64,000 nt of DNA from Flectobacillus major DSM 103 (lineage in GTDB: Bacteria > Bacteroidota > Bacteroidia > Cytophagales > Spirosomataceae). Of this stretch, positions 8,980 to 17,459 are shown piece by piece (within the stretch, counting starts at the first letter, position 1; every line of letters begins with the position of its first letter). The stretch covers positions 45,590 through 109,589 of the forward strand of contig NZ_KE386492.1 of the NCBI RefSeq assembly GCF_000427405.1, read 5' to 3'. The translations under genes and the position numbers were made by a program. Below the pieces are notes generated by a model. It was given only the letters and a program-made list of their open reading frames with translations, was not told where the DNA came from and ran no database searches.

Positions 8980-10518
8980 ATGAAAAAAATCATAACCTTA
9001 GTTGCTCTTGCTTGCTTGTCGTTGCAGGGTATTGCCCAAAACGAAGTAACAATCAATGCAGACCAAGCCAAACATCAAATCAATAAGCATATTTACGGCC
9101 ACTTTGCCGAACACCTTGGTGCGTGTATCTATGGAGGCTTGTATGTGGGCGAAAGTAATACCAAAATCCCTCATGTAAATGGCGTACGCAAAGATGTTAT
9201 TGAAGCTCTCAAAAAAATGAAAATCCCCAACCTTCGCTGGCCAGGAGGATGTTTTGCTGATACTTATCACTGGAAAGACGGTATCGGGCCAAAAGCTCAG
9301 CGTCCGTCTATCGTAAATGCGTGGTGGGGTGGTGTTACCGAAGACAATAGCTTTGGAACACACGATTTTTTGAATATGTGCAAAGAACTCGGTACAGAAC
9401 CTTACTTGGCAGGAAACGTAGGTAGTGGTACTGTAAAAGAATTGGCCGACTGGGTTCAGTATGTCAACCACAATGGCGTAAGTCCGATGGCTAATTTGCG
9501 TAAAGAAAATGGAGCCGAAAAAGCTTGGGGCGTAAAATACTGGGGCGTAGGTAACGAAGCCTGGGGATGCGGTGGCAATATGCGTGCCGAATACTACGCC
9601 AATATTTATCGCCAGTATGCTACCTTTATGACCAACTGGGACAACGATAGCAAACTTTTCCGTATTGCATCTGGGGCAAACTCAAATGATTTTAATTGGA
9701 CAGAGGTATTGATGAGAGATATTCCACACAATATGTTGGAAGGAATTGCACTACATCATTATTCGGTAATAGACTGGGGCAAAAAAGGGCCAGCAGCTAC
9801 GTTTACAGAAGAGCAATATTTCAAAACTATGCAACAGGCGTTGTTTATGGATGAGTTAATCCAAAAACACACTGATATTATGGACAAATATGACCCTAAG
9901 AAAAAAGTAGCATTGGTCGTCGACGAATGGGGTGGCTGGTATGAAGTAGAACCTAATACCAACCCAGGATTCTTGTATCAGCAAAACACTATGCGTGATG
10001 CGATTCTTGCTGGAGCAACCCTTAATATTTTCCACAAACATGCTGAAAGAGTTCGTATGGCCAACCTGGCTCAGGTTGTCAACGTTTTGCAAGCTGTAGT
10101 ACTAACCAATGGTGAAAAAATGATTTTGACACCAACCTATCATGTGCTTGAAATGTACAATGTACATCAAGATGCCACCAACTTGCCTATCGAAATCAAA
10201 ACGAATAGCTATACGTATGGTACCGAAAAATTACCTGCGGTATCGGTTTCGGCATCGAAAGATAAAGCAGGAGTAGTACACATTTCTTTGACCAATGTCG
10301 ACATCAATAAAGCTCAAGAAGTGAGTATCAACCTAAAAGGAATTGCTGGAAAATCGGTAACAGGCCGTGTATTGACTTCTGCCAAAGTACAAGACCACAA
10401 TACTTTTGACCAACCAGAAAAAGTAAAACCTACTGTTTTCTCAGGGGCTACTCTAACTGGCAGTACGCTCAAAGTAAAACTTCCTGCTACATCGGTAGTA
10501 GTATTAGAATTAAAATAA
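8980..10518 (+). CDS. Secreted alpha-L-arabinofuranosidase, GH51 (short form)
   Basis: Second GH51 enzyme, 512 aa, without the binding-domain insertion of the first one. A signal peptide covers residues 1-20 (LSLQGIAQ). The barrel has LRWPGGCFADTYHWKDGIGP (about 85-104), the acid/base in WGVGNEAWGCGG (E193) and the nucleophile in VVDEWGGWY (E316). The sequence is closest in layout to the AbfA type that acts on small arabino-oligosaccharides. With export, arabinose release would occur in the periplasm, which fits a monosaccharide symporter two genes downstream. It lies 86 bp after araA. Confidence 0.93.
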   Translation: MKKIITLVALACLSLQGIAQNEVTINADQAKHQINKHIYGHFAEHLGACIYGGLYVGESNTKIPHVNGVRKDVIEALKKMKIPNLRWPGGCFADTYHWKDGIGPKAQRPSIVNAWWGGVTEDNSFGTHDFLNMCKELGTEPYLAGNVGSGTVKELADWVQYVNHNGVSPMANLRKENGAEKAWGVKYWGVGNEAWGCGGNMRAEYYANIYRQYATFMTNWDNDSKLFRIASGANSNDFNWTEVLMRDIPHNMLEGIALHHYSVIDWGKKGPAATFTEEQYFKTMQQALFMDELIQKHTDIMDKYDPKKKVALVVDEWGGWYEVEPNTNPGFLYQQNTMRDAILAGATLNIFHKHAERVRMANLAQVVNVLQAVVLTNGEKMILTPTYHVLEMYNVHQDATNLPIEIKTNSYTYGTEKLPAVSVSASKDKAGVVHISLTNVDINKAQEVSINLKGIAGKSVTGRVLTSAKVQDHNTFDQPEKVKPTVFSGATLTGSTLKVKLPATSVVVLELK

Positions 10519-10591
10519 AAAAGATAGGTTACTGGTAATAGCCTTATTGCTAGTAGCCTATTTCTCCCAAAATATTCAAATACAAATAATC

Positions 10592-11293
10592 ATGAATTAT
10601 CAATCACTTAAAGAGGAATGTTTTGAAGCTAATATGCAACTTCCCAAACTTGGATTGGTACTATTTACCTTTGGTAATGTAAGTGCCGTTGACCGTTCGG
10701 CAGGTGTTTTTGCGATTAAGCCAAGTGGTGTTCCTTACGAATTTTTGAAGCCCCAAGATATTGTCATCATGGACTATGATGCCAAAGTTGTAGAAGGTGC
10801 AATGCGTCCTTCTTCCGACACCAAAACGCATGCCTTGCTTTACAAAACTTGGGACGACATAGGTGGCATTACCCATACACATAGTACCTATGCCGTAGCG
10901 TGGGCTCAGGCAGGCTTAGATATTCCTATTTTTGGAACAACTCATGCCGACCACACCCATCAAGATATTCCTTGTGCGGCTGTATTGACCGATGAAATGA
11001 TTCAGGGTGATTATGAATATGAAACGGGAAACCAGATTTTTGATTGCTTTGCAGCCAAAGGCTTATCGCACAAAGAAATGGAAATGGTTTTGTTACAAAA
11101 TCATGGCCCATTTACGTGGGGAAAAAATGCCGAAAAATCGGTTTATAACGCTGCCGTTTTAGAAGAAGTAGCTCGGATGGCGTATCTGACCCTGCAAATT
11201 AACCCCGCAACACCACGTATCAAAGATACTTTGCGTATGAAGCATTACGAAAGAAAGCATGGCAAAAATGCTTATTACGGACAAGGATGCTAA
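10592..11293 (+). CDS. araD: L-ribulose-5-phosphate 4-epimerase
   Basis: Makes D-xylulose 5-phosphate, joining arabinose breakdown to the pentose phosphate pathway. Class II aldolase/epimerase fold of 233 aa, starting at MNYQSLKEEC (an upstream in-frame TTG adds 15 residues without homology). Zinc ligands H95 and H97 (THTHSTYAVAWAQ) and a third at about H172 (LQNHGPFTWG) are present, and D76 (SSDTKTH) aligns with the E. coli catalytic Asp. Length matches E. coli AraD (231 aa). Only 73 bp separate it from the GH51 gene, so co-transcription is likely. Confidence 0.94.
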   Translation: MNYQSLKEECFEANMQLPKLGLVLFTFGNVSAVDRSAGVFAIKPSGVPYEFLKPQDIVIMDYDAKVVEGAMRPSSDTKTHALLYKTWDDIGGITHTHSTYAVAWAQAGLDIPIFGTTHADHTHQDIPCAAVLTDEMIQGDYEYETGNQIFDCFAAKGLSHKEMEMVLLQNHGPFTWGKNAEKSVYNAAVLEEVARMAYLTLQINPATPRIKDTLRMKHYERKHGKNAYYGQGC

Positions 11294-11424
11294 CCCATAA
11301 ACCTGTGTAGCTGAGTACTCAAACACTATAATCAATACACTCAGCTATACATTAAAATCAACTATCACTAAATCCTCCCTTTAGGGCTATTGTTTCGAGC
11401 GTATTGCTTAAATCTCTATTAACT

Positions 11425-13080
11425 ATGAAATTAGGACTCGAATCCCTCGATTATATCATATTCTTTGTCTATTTTGTCATTGTGGCCTCTTATGGCTTTT
11501 GGGTGTACAAAAACAAAGGCAAACAAACAGCCGACTCAAAAGATTTCTTTTTGGCAGAAGGTTCGCTTACTTGGTGGGCTATTGGTTCATCTATTATTGC
11601 TTCTAATATTTCGGCCGAGCAGTTCATTGGTATGAGTGGGCAAGCTTTTCAATTAGGTATTGCTATTTCGGTATATGAACTTGTAGGTGCATTTTCGCTG
11701 ATTTTGATTGCAGTTTTTTTCTTACCAATGTATATCCGCAACAATATTTATACGATGCCTCAGTTTTTGGCACGTCGTTACGACAACCGTATTAGTACCA
11801 TTATGGCGGTATTCTGGTTGTTCTTGTATATTTTGGTGAACCTTACCTCTATTATTTACTTGGGGGCATTGAGCCTCGAAACAATGACAGGCTTTAGCTT
11901 CATGGCTTGTGCTACATTTCTAACAGTATTTGCTATTTTTATTACGCTTGGTGGTATGAAAGTAATTGGATATACCGATGTAATTCAGGTAGTTTGTTTG
12001 GTAGTAGGTGGCTTGGCAACAACTTATCTGGCTCTTGATTTATTGTCAGATAAAGTGGGTACAGGAGCAGGTATTTTTGAAGGACTTTCTTTGGTAAAAG
12101 ACAAAGCCGATAGTCATTTACACATGATTTTTGCCAAAGGACAATACCAAGTCCATGACGGGCAAGGTGGTATGATAGATGCCTACAATCAATTGCCAGG
12201 TTTGTTGATGTTTATTGTGGGTGGACAGTGGATTGTAAACCTCAATTACTTTGGATGCAACCAATATATCACACAAAGAGCTTTGGGAGCCGACTTAAAA
12301 ACAGCTCGTTCGGGTTTGTTATTTGCCTCGTTCCTCAAAATGCTCATGCCTATTATTGTGGTATTACCGGGTTTGGCAGCTTATGTACTTTTCCAAGAAA
12401 ATGCCGATTTAGCTATCGTTGAAGGTATCAAAGAAGGGGGTATTGTAAAACCTGACAACGCCTATCCTGTATTGTTAAATATTTTGCCTACGGGCTTGAA
12501 AGGAATGGCTTTTGCTGCTTTAACAGCTGCTATTGTAGCTTCATTGGCTGGAAAAGCCAATAGTATTTCGACCATCTATGTATTAGATATTCATAAGAAA
12601 TTCTTTGCTCCAGACCTCAGCGAAAAACGAATGGTATGGTTAGGTCGAGTTTCTATTGTAGTATCATTTGTTATTGCTTTGGCGATTAGCCCATTGTTAA
12701 AAAATTTGGGACAAGGCTTTCAGTATATTCAAGAATACACAGGCTTTATTTCTCCGGGTATCTTAGCGATTTTCTTATTAGGGTTTTTCTGGAAAAAAGC
12801 TACAGCTAATGGTGCTTTGGCTGCAACAGTACTAAGTATTCCATTGTCGGCATTACTCAAAGTACAAATACCAGATATGCCTTTCTTGAATAGAATGGGT
12901 ACAGTATTCTGGATTTGTGCAGTAGTTGTTGTATTGATTAGTCTTATTGAAGGCAAAGGAAAAGATAGTGAAAAAGCATTTACTGTTGATAGTTCATGGT
13001 TTAAAACCAATTCTTCTTTCCGAGTTGGTGCAATATTGGTAACTTTAGTAGTATTGGCTATTTATACCATTTTCTGGTAA
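11425..13080 (+). CDS. Sodium:solute symporter (SSS/SGLT family), probable arabinose transporter
   Basis: Inner-membrane Na+/sugar symporter of 551 aa with about 13-14 transmembrane helices. Family motifs include DSKDFFLAEGSLTWWAIGSS and SNISAEQFIGMSGQAF near the N-terminus, and AALTAAIVASLAGKANSIST around residue 370. The sugar-type branch is suggested by similarity to SGLT-like proteins and by its place in an ara locus. The start MKLGLESLDY was chosen over a TTG 21 nt upstream. As no SusCD pair lies in this locus, this is the only uptake system seen for arabinose here. The substrate is inferred from context. Confidence 0.88.
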   Translation: MKLGLESLDYIIFFVYFVIVASYGFWVYKNKGKQTADSKDFFLAEGSLTWWAIGSSIIASNISAEQFIGMSGQAFQLGIAISVYELVGAFSLILIAVFFLPMYIRNNIYTMPQFLARRYDNRISTIMAVFWLFLYILVNLTSIIYLGALSLETMTGFSFMACATFLTVFAIFITLGGMKVIGYTDVIQVVCLVVGGLATTYLALDLLSDKVGTGAGIFEGLSLVKDKADSHLHMIFAKGQYQVHDGQGGMIDAYNQLPGLLMFIVGGQWIVNLNYFGCNQYITQRALGADLKTARSGLLFASFLKMLMPIIVVLPGLAAYVLFQENADLAIVEGIKEGGIVKPDNAYPVLLNILPTGLKGMAFAALTAAIVASLAGKANSISTIYVLDIHKKFFAPDLSEKRMVWLGRVSIVVSFVIALAISPLLKNLGQGFQYIQEYTGFISPGILAIFLLGFFWKKATANGALAATVLSIPLSALLKVQIPDMPFLNRMGTVFWICAVVVVLISLIEGKGKDSEKAFTVDSSWFKTNSSFRVGAILVTLVVLAIYTIFW

Positions 13081-13145
13081 AATACACTCATTAAAAGCTG
13101 ATAATCAACACTATTTAATATTTTTCTAAAAAATTGAGCCTATGT

Positions 13146-13181
13146 CCTATTAGAGTATACATTAATTTGTACTCTAATAGG
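13146..13181 (+). terminator. Hairpin after the symporter gene
   Basis: Perfect 12-bp arms CCTATTAGAGTA / TACTCTAATAGG around a 12-nt loop, 65 nt after the symporter stop. A plausible terminator or processing hairpin before the GH43-like gene. Confidence 0.5.
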
Positions 13182-13236
13182 AATATTTCAAAGGCTTACC
13201 AATAGTATTTCTTACGATAGTAAAACGTTTTTGAAT

Positions 13237-14175
13237 ATGTTTTTGAAAAAAAGAATTGGATTACTCCTCTGTTTACAACTTTTATCTATTGGACTACTAG
13301 CTCAGAAAAAGGTCTATATGTTTTCCTATTTTAAAGGTAATGGCGAAGATGGCCTACATCTAGCCTACAGTAATGATGGGCTATCGTGGAAAGCCCTCAA
13401 AGGAGATAGTTCTTTCTTGACTCCTACGGTTAGCAAAGATAAGCTCATGCGTGACCCTTGTATTTTGAAGGGGCCAGATGGCTATTTTTACATGGTATGG
13501 ACAGTTTCTTGGAACGACCGTGGTATTGGGTATGCTCGCTCAAAAGACCTTATCCATTGGTCAGAACAGCAGTTTATTCCAGTAATGGCCAACGAGCCCA
13601 CGGCTCTCAACTGCTGGGCTCCCGAAATTAATTATAATAACCAAACCAAAGAGTATTTTATTTATTGGGCCACTACCATTCCCGACCGATTTAAAAACGA
13701 TGGGCAAAAAGGTGACGGTAAATACAATCATAGAATGTACTCGGTAACAACAAAGGATTTTAAATCATTTAGTAGCACCAAGCTTTTCTATGACCCTGGC
13801 TTTAATGTAATTGATGCTACAATTATTAAAGCTGGTAAAAAATATGTAATGTTTTTGAAAGACGAAACCAAAGAACCCGTTCAGAAAAACTTAAAAGTAG
13901 CTCTTAGCCAGCAGTTATCCACGGGGTTCTCTCCTGCTTCTGAGCCAATTTTAGGCTTAAACTGGATAGAAGGCCCCACTGCTACCAAGGTAGGAAACAA
14001 CTGGGTGGTATATTTTGACCAATATACTCGCCACAAAATGGGTGCTGTAAGTTCGCCTGATTTAAAAAATTGGACGGATATTTCTGACCAAATAACTTTT
14101 CCCAATGGAACAAGACATGGTACAGTTTTTACTATTACTCAAAAGGAGTTTCAAAAGTTAAAGCAATTTGACTAA
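13237..14175 (+). CDS. Secreted GH43-like beta-propeller glycosidase
   Basis: A 312-aa protein with signal peptide (about 1-22, LLSIGLLAQKK) and a five-bladed propeller of the GH43/GH32/62/68 clan. Visible blocks are MRDPCILKGPDGYFYMVW, with the Asp expected as general base, GYARSKDLIHWSEQ, and CWAPEINYN, with the Glu after WAP as a likely catalytic acid or pKa residue. Such short propeller proteins next to arabinose genes are usually arabinosidases or arabinanases, but the exact bond is not decidable from sequence. It precedes the HAD phosphatase by 31 nt. Confidence 0.78.
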   Translation: MFLKKRIGLLLCLQLLSIGLLAQKKVYMFSYFKGNGEDGLHLAYSNDGLSWKALKGDSSFLTPTVSKDKLMRDPCILKGPDGYFYMVWTVSWNDRGIGYARSKDLIHWSEQQFIPVMANEPTALNCWAPEINYNNQTKEYFIYWATTIPDRFKNDGQKGDGKYNHRMYSVTTKDFKSFSSTKLFYDPGFNVIDATIIKAGKKYVMFLKDETKEPVQKNLKVALSQQLSTGFSPASEPILGLNWIEGPTATKVGNNWVVYFDQYTRHKMGAVSSPDLKNWTDISDQITFPNGTRHGTVFTITQKEFQKLKQFD

Positions 14176-14206
14176 GCTAAATCCCCAATTATCAAAATCC
14201 ATAAAT

Positions 14207-14863
14207 ATGCAAAAAGCATTGATATTTGACATGGACGGAACTATGGTGGACAACATGATGGTTCATCACCGTGCTTGGCAAAAAAAGCTGGCCGAAATCG
14301 GATTAGTACTGTCATTGGAGGAAGTAATAGCTACCTGTCATGGCAAAAACGATGAAATTCTACAACGTATTTTTGGTGACAAATATACCTTTGAAGAACG
14401 TGACCGTATTTCGTCTGAAAAAGAAGCGATTTACCGAGAAGTTTTTTTGCCAGAACTCAAATTGATTGATGGACTACCAGAGTTGCTTGAAGAAGCATAC
14501 AAAGCGGGTATTCCGATGGGCATTGGTACAGCAGCTCGTTCCGAAAATGTAGATTATGTATTGGATAACCTCCAAATACGTCATTATTTTCAGGCCATCG
14601 TTTGCGACAAAGATGTAGAGCTTGGCAAACCTAATCCCGCTGTGTTTTTTAAAGTAGCCGATTTACTCCATACCAATTATACTGATTGCTTGGTGTTTGA
14701 AGATTCACCAACAGGAGCAAAAACAGCACTAAATGCGGGCATGAAAGCCGTGATTATTACCACAACACATACCCAAGAAGAATTTGACCAGTACCCAAAT
14801 ATTATATTATGTACCCCAAATTATGTTTCCTTTAATCTGTTTTCAACCTTAGAACAACGCTAA
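14207..14863 (+). CDS. HAD-superfamily phosphatase (beta-phosphoglucomutase-like)
   Basis: Cytoplasmic HAD hydrolase of 218 aa with a helical cap domain. Motif I is [11 protein letters not shown] (nucleophile D8, acid/base D10), motif II GIGTAAR, and the last motifs are GKPNPAVFF and [17 protein letters not shown]. The closest types are beta-phosphoglucomutase-like and sugar-phosphate phosphatases. It starts at ATG 14207 and ends 2 nt before the transaldolase ATG, so the two are translationally linked. A role in clearing surplus sugar phosphates during pentose use is inference. Confidence 0.85.
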   Translation: MQKALIFDMDGTMVDNMMVHHRAWQKKLAEIGLVLSLEEVIATCHGKNDEILQRIFGDKYTFEERDRISSEKEAIYREVFLPELKLIDGLPELLEEAYKAGIPMGIGTAARSENVDYVLDNLQIRHYFQAIVCDKDVELGKPNPAVFFKVADLLHTNYTDCLVFEDSPTGAKTALNAGMKAVIITTTHTQEEFDQYPNIILCTPNYVSFNLFSTLEQR

Positions 14864-14865
14864 TT

Positions 14866-15522
14866 ATGAAATTTTTTATCGACACCGCCAACCTACAAGA
14901 AATCCAAGAGGCTCAAGACCTTGGGGTACTAGATGGCGTAACTACCAACCCTTCGCTGATGGCAAAAGAAGGCATCAGTGGCAAAGAAAATGTACTTAAT
15001 CATTACAAAGCTATCTGCCAAATTGTAGAAGGCGATGTAAGTGCCGAGGTTATTGCTACCGATTACGAGGGTATGATTGCAGAGGGTGAACTTTTGGCTG
15101 CCCTCGACCCAAAAATTGTAGTGAAAATACCGATGATAAAAGACGGTATCAAAGCAATTAAATACTTTTCTGAAAAAGGTATCAAAACCAACTGTACGCT
15201 TATCTTCTCGGCAGGTCAGGCCCTTTTGGCTGCCAAAGCTGGAGCTTCGTATGTATCGCCATTTGTAGGTCGTTTAGATGATATTTCGTTTGATGGCACT
15301 GTGCTGATCGAACAAATCAGAACGATTTATGATAATTATGGCTTTGAAACCGAAATTCTAGCAGCTTCTATTCGTCATCCTATTCATATTATTAAGTGTG
15401 CCGAAATTGGAGCAGACGTAATGACAGGGCCGTTGAGTGCCATGTTGGCTCTTTTAAAACACCCTCTTACCGACATCGGTTTGGAGAAATTTATGAAAGA
15501 TATGGCTGGTAAATGGAACTAA
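14866..15522 (+). CDS. Transaldolase of the small TalC/FSA-like type
   Basis: Class I aldolase barrel of 218 aa, [20 protein letters not shown] then [13 protein letters not shown], typical of the short transaldolase/fructose-6-phosphate aldolase family. The Schiff-base lysine is K87 in VVKIPM. It could perform the transaldolase step of the pentose phosphate pathway downstream of xylulose 5-phosphate, which explains its place at the end of the arabinose locus. Transaldolase versus FSA activity cannot be fixed by eye. Confidence 0.9.
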   Translation: MKFFIDTANLQEIQEAQDLGVLDGVTTNPSLMAKEGISGKENVLNHYKAICQIVEGDVSAEVIATDYEGMIAEGELLAALDPKIVVKIPMIKDGIKAIKYFSEKGIKTNCTLIFSAGQALLAAKAGASYVSPFVGRLDDISFDGTVLIEQIRTIYDNYGFETEILAASIRHPIHIIKCAEIGADVMTGPLSAMLALLKHPLTDIGLEKFMKDMAGKWN

Positions 15523-15529
15523 GCACTTT

Positions 15530-15575
15530 ATCTTGTGATTGGTAAATAAGCCTTGTTGTTTATCAATCACAAGAT
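15530..15575 (+). terminator. Terminator hairpin after the transaldolase gene
   Basis: ATCTTGTGATTGGTAAA / TTTATCAATCACAAGAT arms (17 bp with one G-T pair), 12-nt loop, followed by AATTTT. It begins 7 nt after the stop codon and separates the aldose epimerase gene from the HAD-transaldolase pair. Confidence 0.6.
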
Positions 15576-15653
15576 AATTTTGTATAGAACCTAATGTTGC
15601 TAACAATAGTGCGTTTTAAATTTGTTACCTAAAATACGTTTACTCAACTAACT

Positions 15654-16814
15654 ATGAAAAAAAACATTCTCTTAGTCGCAGGTTTATTAGCTGGTGCTAT
15701 GCTAACTGCTTGCGAATCTAAAAAAGCCGAAAACACTCAAACTAACGACACATTGAAAATCGAACAATCTGTATTTGGTAAGGTATCTGATAGTACTAAT
15801 GCCACTTTGTATACGCTTAAAAATCAGGCAGGAACAGAAGTGAAAATTTCCGACTTTGGTGGTACAATTGTATCGTGGACTGCTGCCGACAAAAACGGAA
15901 AATTTGAAGATATTACATTGGGTTGCGATTCGTTGGCGGGCTACCAAAAAGGTGTTCCTTATTTTGGTGCATTGATTGGCCGCTTCGGAAACCGTATTGC
16001 CAATGGTCAGTTCCAACTCGACGGTACTACTTATACGTTGGCCAAAAACAATGGCCCCAATGCTTTACATGGTGGCTTGAAGGGTTTTGACAAAGTATTG
16101 TGGACAGCCACTCCAATAGATGGTGATGAGCCAGCCCTAAAATTAACTTATACTGCCAAAGATGGCGAAGAAGGGTATCCAGGCAATCTTTCGGTAGAGG
16201 TAATTTATACTTTGACAAAAGATAATTCTCTCAAAATTGATTATAAAGCTACTACCGACAAAGCAACAGTAATCAACTTGACCAACCATGCTTATTTTAA
16301 CCTAAAAGGAGGCTTTAATAGCGATATTCTCGACCACGAGGTTACTTTGAATGCCGACAAGTTTTTGCCTGTTAGCAAAACGCTTATTCCTACAGGAGAG
16401 CTCAAGGCAGTTGCTGGCACACCTTTTGATTTTACAAAATCTACTAAAATTGGTTCTAGAATCAACGACACCAGCGACGAGCAAATTAAATTCGGGGGTG
16501 GTTATGACCACTGTTGGGTTTTGGCCGATTCTAGCAAAAACCTTAAATTGGCAGCAAGTGTACTTGAACCTACTAGTGGCCGATTTTTAGAAGTATTCAC
16601 AACCGAGCCTGCTATTCAGTTTTATACTGGAAACTTCTTGGACGGTACTATTGTCGGAAAAGGTGGAGCGGTTTACAAACATCGTTATGGGCTGTGTTTA
16701 GAAACTCAGCATTATCCAAACTCTCCTAACCAAGCGAGCTTCCCAAGTACAGTACTAAAACCTGGCGAAACGTATCAGACTACTACCGTTTATAAATTCT
16801 CGGTAAAAAAATAA
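15654..16814 (+). CDS. galM: Aldose 1-epimerase (mutarotase), lipoprotein
   Basis: Interconverts the alpha and beta anomers of sugars. A lipoprotein signal ends at AMLTAC (C20), so it is anchored in a membrane facing the periplasm, where released arabinose would need mutarotation before uptake. The 386-aa mutarotase fold shows NGPNALHGGLKGFDK, the catalytic His region NLTNHAYFNLKGG and the base in GLCLETQHYPNSPNQ. Other GalM proteins are cytosolic and about 340 aa; here the extra N-terminus is the lipoprotein leader. It is followed by a clear terminator closing the arabinose locus. Confidence 0.92.
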   Translation: MKKNILLVAGLLAGAMLTACESKKAENTQTNDTLKIEQSVFGKVSDSTNATLYTLKNQAGTEVKISDFGGTIVSWTAADKNGKFEDITLGCDSLAGYQKGVPYFGALIGRFGNRIANGQFQLDGTTYTLAKNNGPNALHGGLKGFDKVLWTATPIDGDEPALKLTYTAKDGEEGYPGNLSVEVIYTLTKDNSLKIDYKATTDKATVINLTNHAYFNLKGGFNSDILDHEVTLNADKFLPVSKTLIPTGELKAVAGTPFDFTKSTKIGSRINDTSDEQIKFGGGYDHCWVLADSSKNLKLAASVLEPTSGRFLEVFTTEPAIQFYTGNFLDGTIVGKGGAVYKHRYGLCLETQHYPNSPNQASFPSTVLKPGETYQTTTVYKFSVKK

Positions 16815-16831
16815 AACCAACATTCTTTCTC

Positions 16832-16865
16832 AAAAAAGTCAGGCCTACCAAGTCTGACTTTTTTT
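16832..16865 (+). terminator. Rho-independent terminator of the arabinose locus
   Basis: AAAAAGTCAG / CTGACTTTTT arms around an 11-nt loop with the stem running into a T-run, 18 nt after the epimerase stop. Confidence 0.8.
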
Positions 16866-17001
16866 ATAGTACTTCGTAGAAAAAGCTTTCTTCAATAATA
16901 TAACTATTTGTATTTAATTTTACACAAAAACAGTAAGTCTATTGGATTTATCGTATTTTTTTGGGCAACTCCATCATTCTACACTAATTTTGTAGCTACT
17001 G

Positions 17002-17364
17002 ATGACTATCCCTAAAAATAACATATTGGCCTTCATTTGCATATTCATGACGTATGCTGTGGTATTTTTTACCATTGAGGGACGAGTATTACTCCAGCAT
17101 GAAGCCGAAAGTGGGTTAATTAGTCATTTGAGCCTTGAACAAGCCGATGCGTATTTTGATGAAATCAATGGAGATTTGAAGGGAACTCTGCCCATTGTAT
17201 CACAATATTATATTGATAGTTTGCCTTTAGGCTTTTTTTTTATTGTCTATTTATTTATTGAAAAATATACAACTCTACAAATTCGTTGTGCTTGCAACCA
17301 CCGCTTCGCATACTCTCTCCAAAAAACATTATTTAAACATTATATAGCCATTAATGCCCCATGA
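17002..17364 (+). CDS. Small hypothetical membrane protein
   Basis: No family recognised. The 120-aa frame has an ATG start, a hydrophobic segment at about 9-27 and a second at about 72-90 (LPLGFFFIVYLFIE), with a charged 45-residue stretch between them that would lie outside the cytoplasm. The C-terminus is basic with two cysteines (IRCACNHRF). It lies between the arabinose terminator and the exporter gene, 95 bp before the latter. Coding status rests on frame length and plausible composition only. Confidence 0.45.
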   Translation: MTIPKNNILAFICIFMTYAVVFFTIEGRVLLQHEAESGLISHLSLEQADAYFDEINGDLKGTLPIVSQYYIDSLPLGFFFIVYLFIEKYTTLQIRCACNHRFAYSLQKTLFKHYIAINAP

Positions 17365-17459
17365 GTCGATATAGGGCTTTTATACCAAAGCTATTACTCA
17401 CTCGACAAATTGTCCAAATTATTCATCCAATCATCAAAGTCATTTAAAATTTATAAATA

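Noticed and set aside
8998..9471. 157-aa minus-strand frame inside the second GH51 gene
   Set aside because: Antisense of the conserved catalytic domain; composition is non-protein-like.
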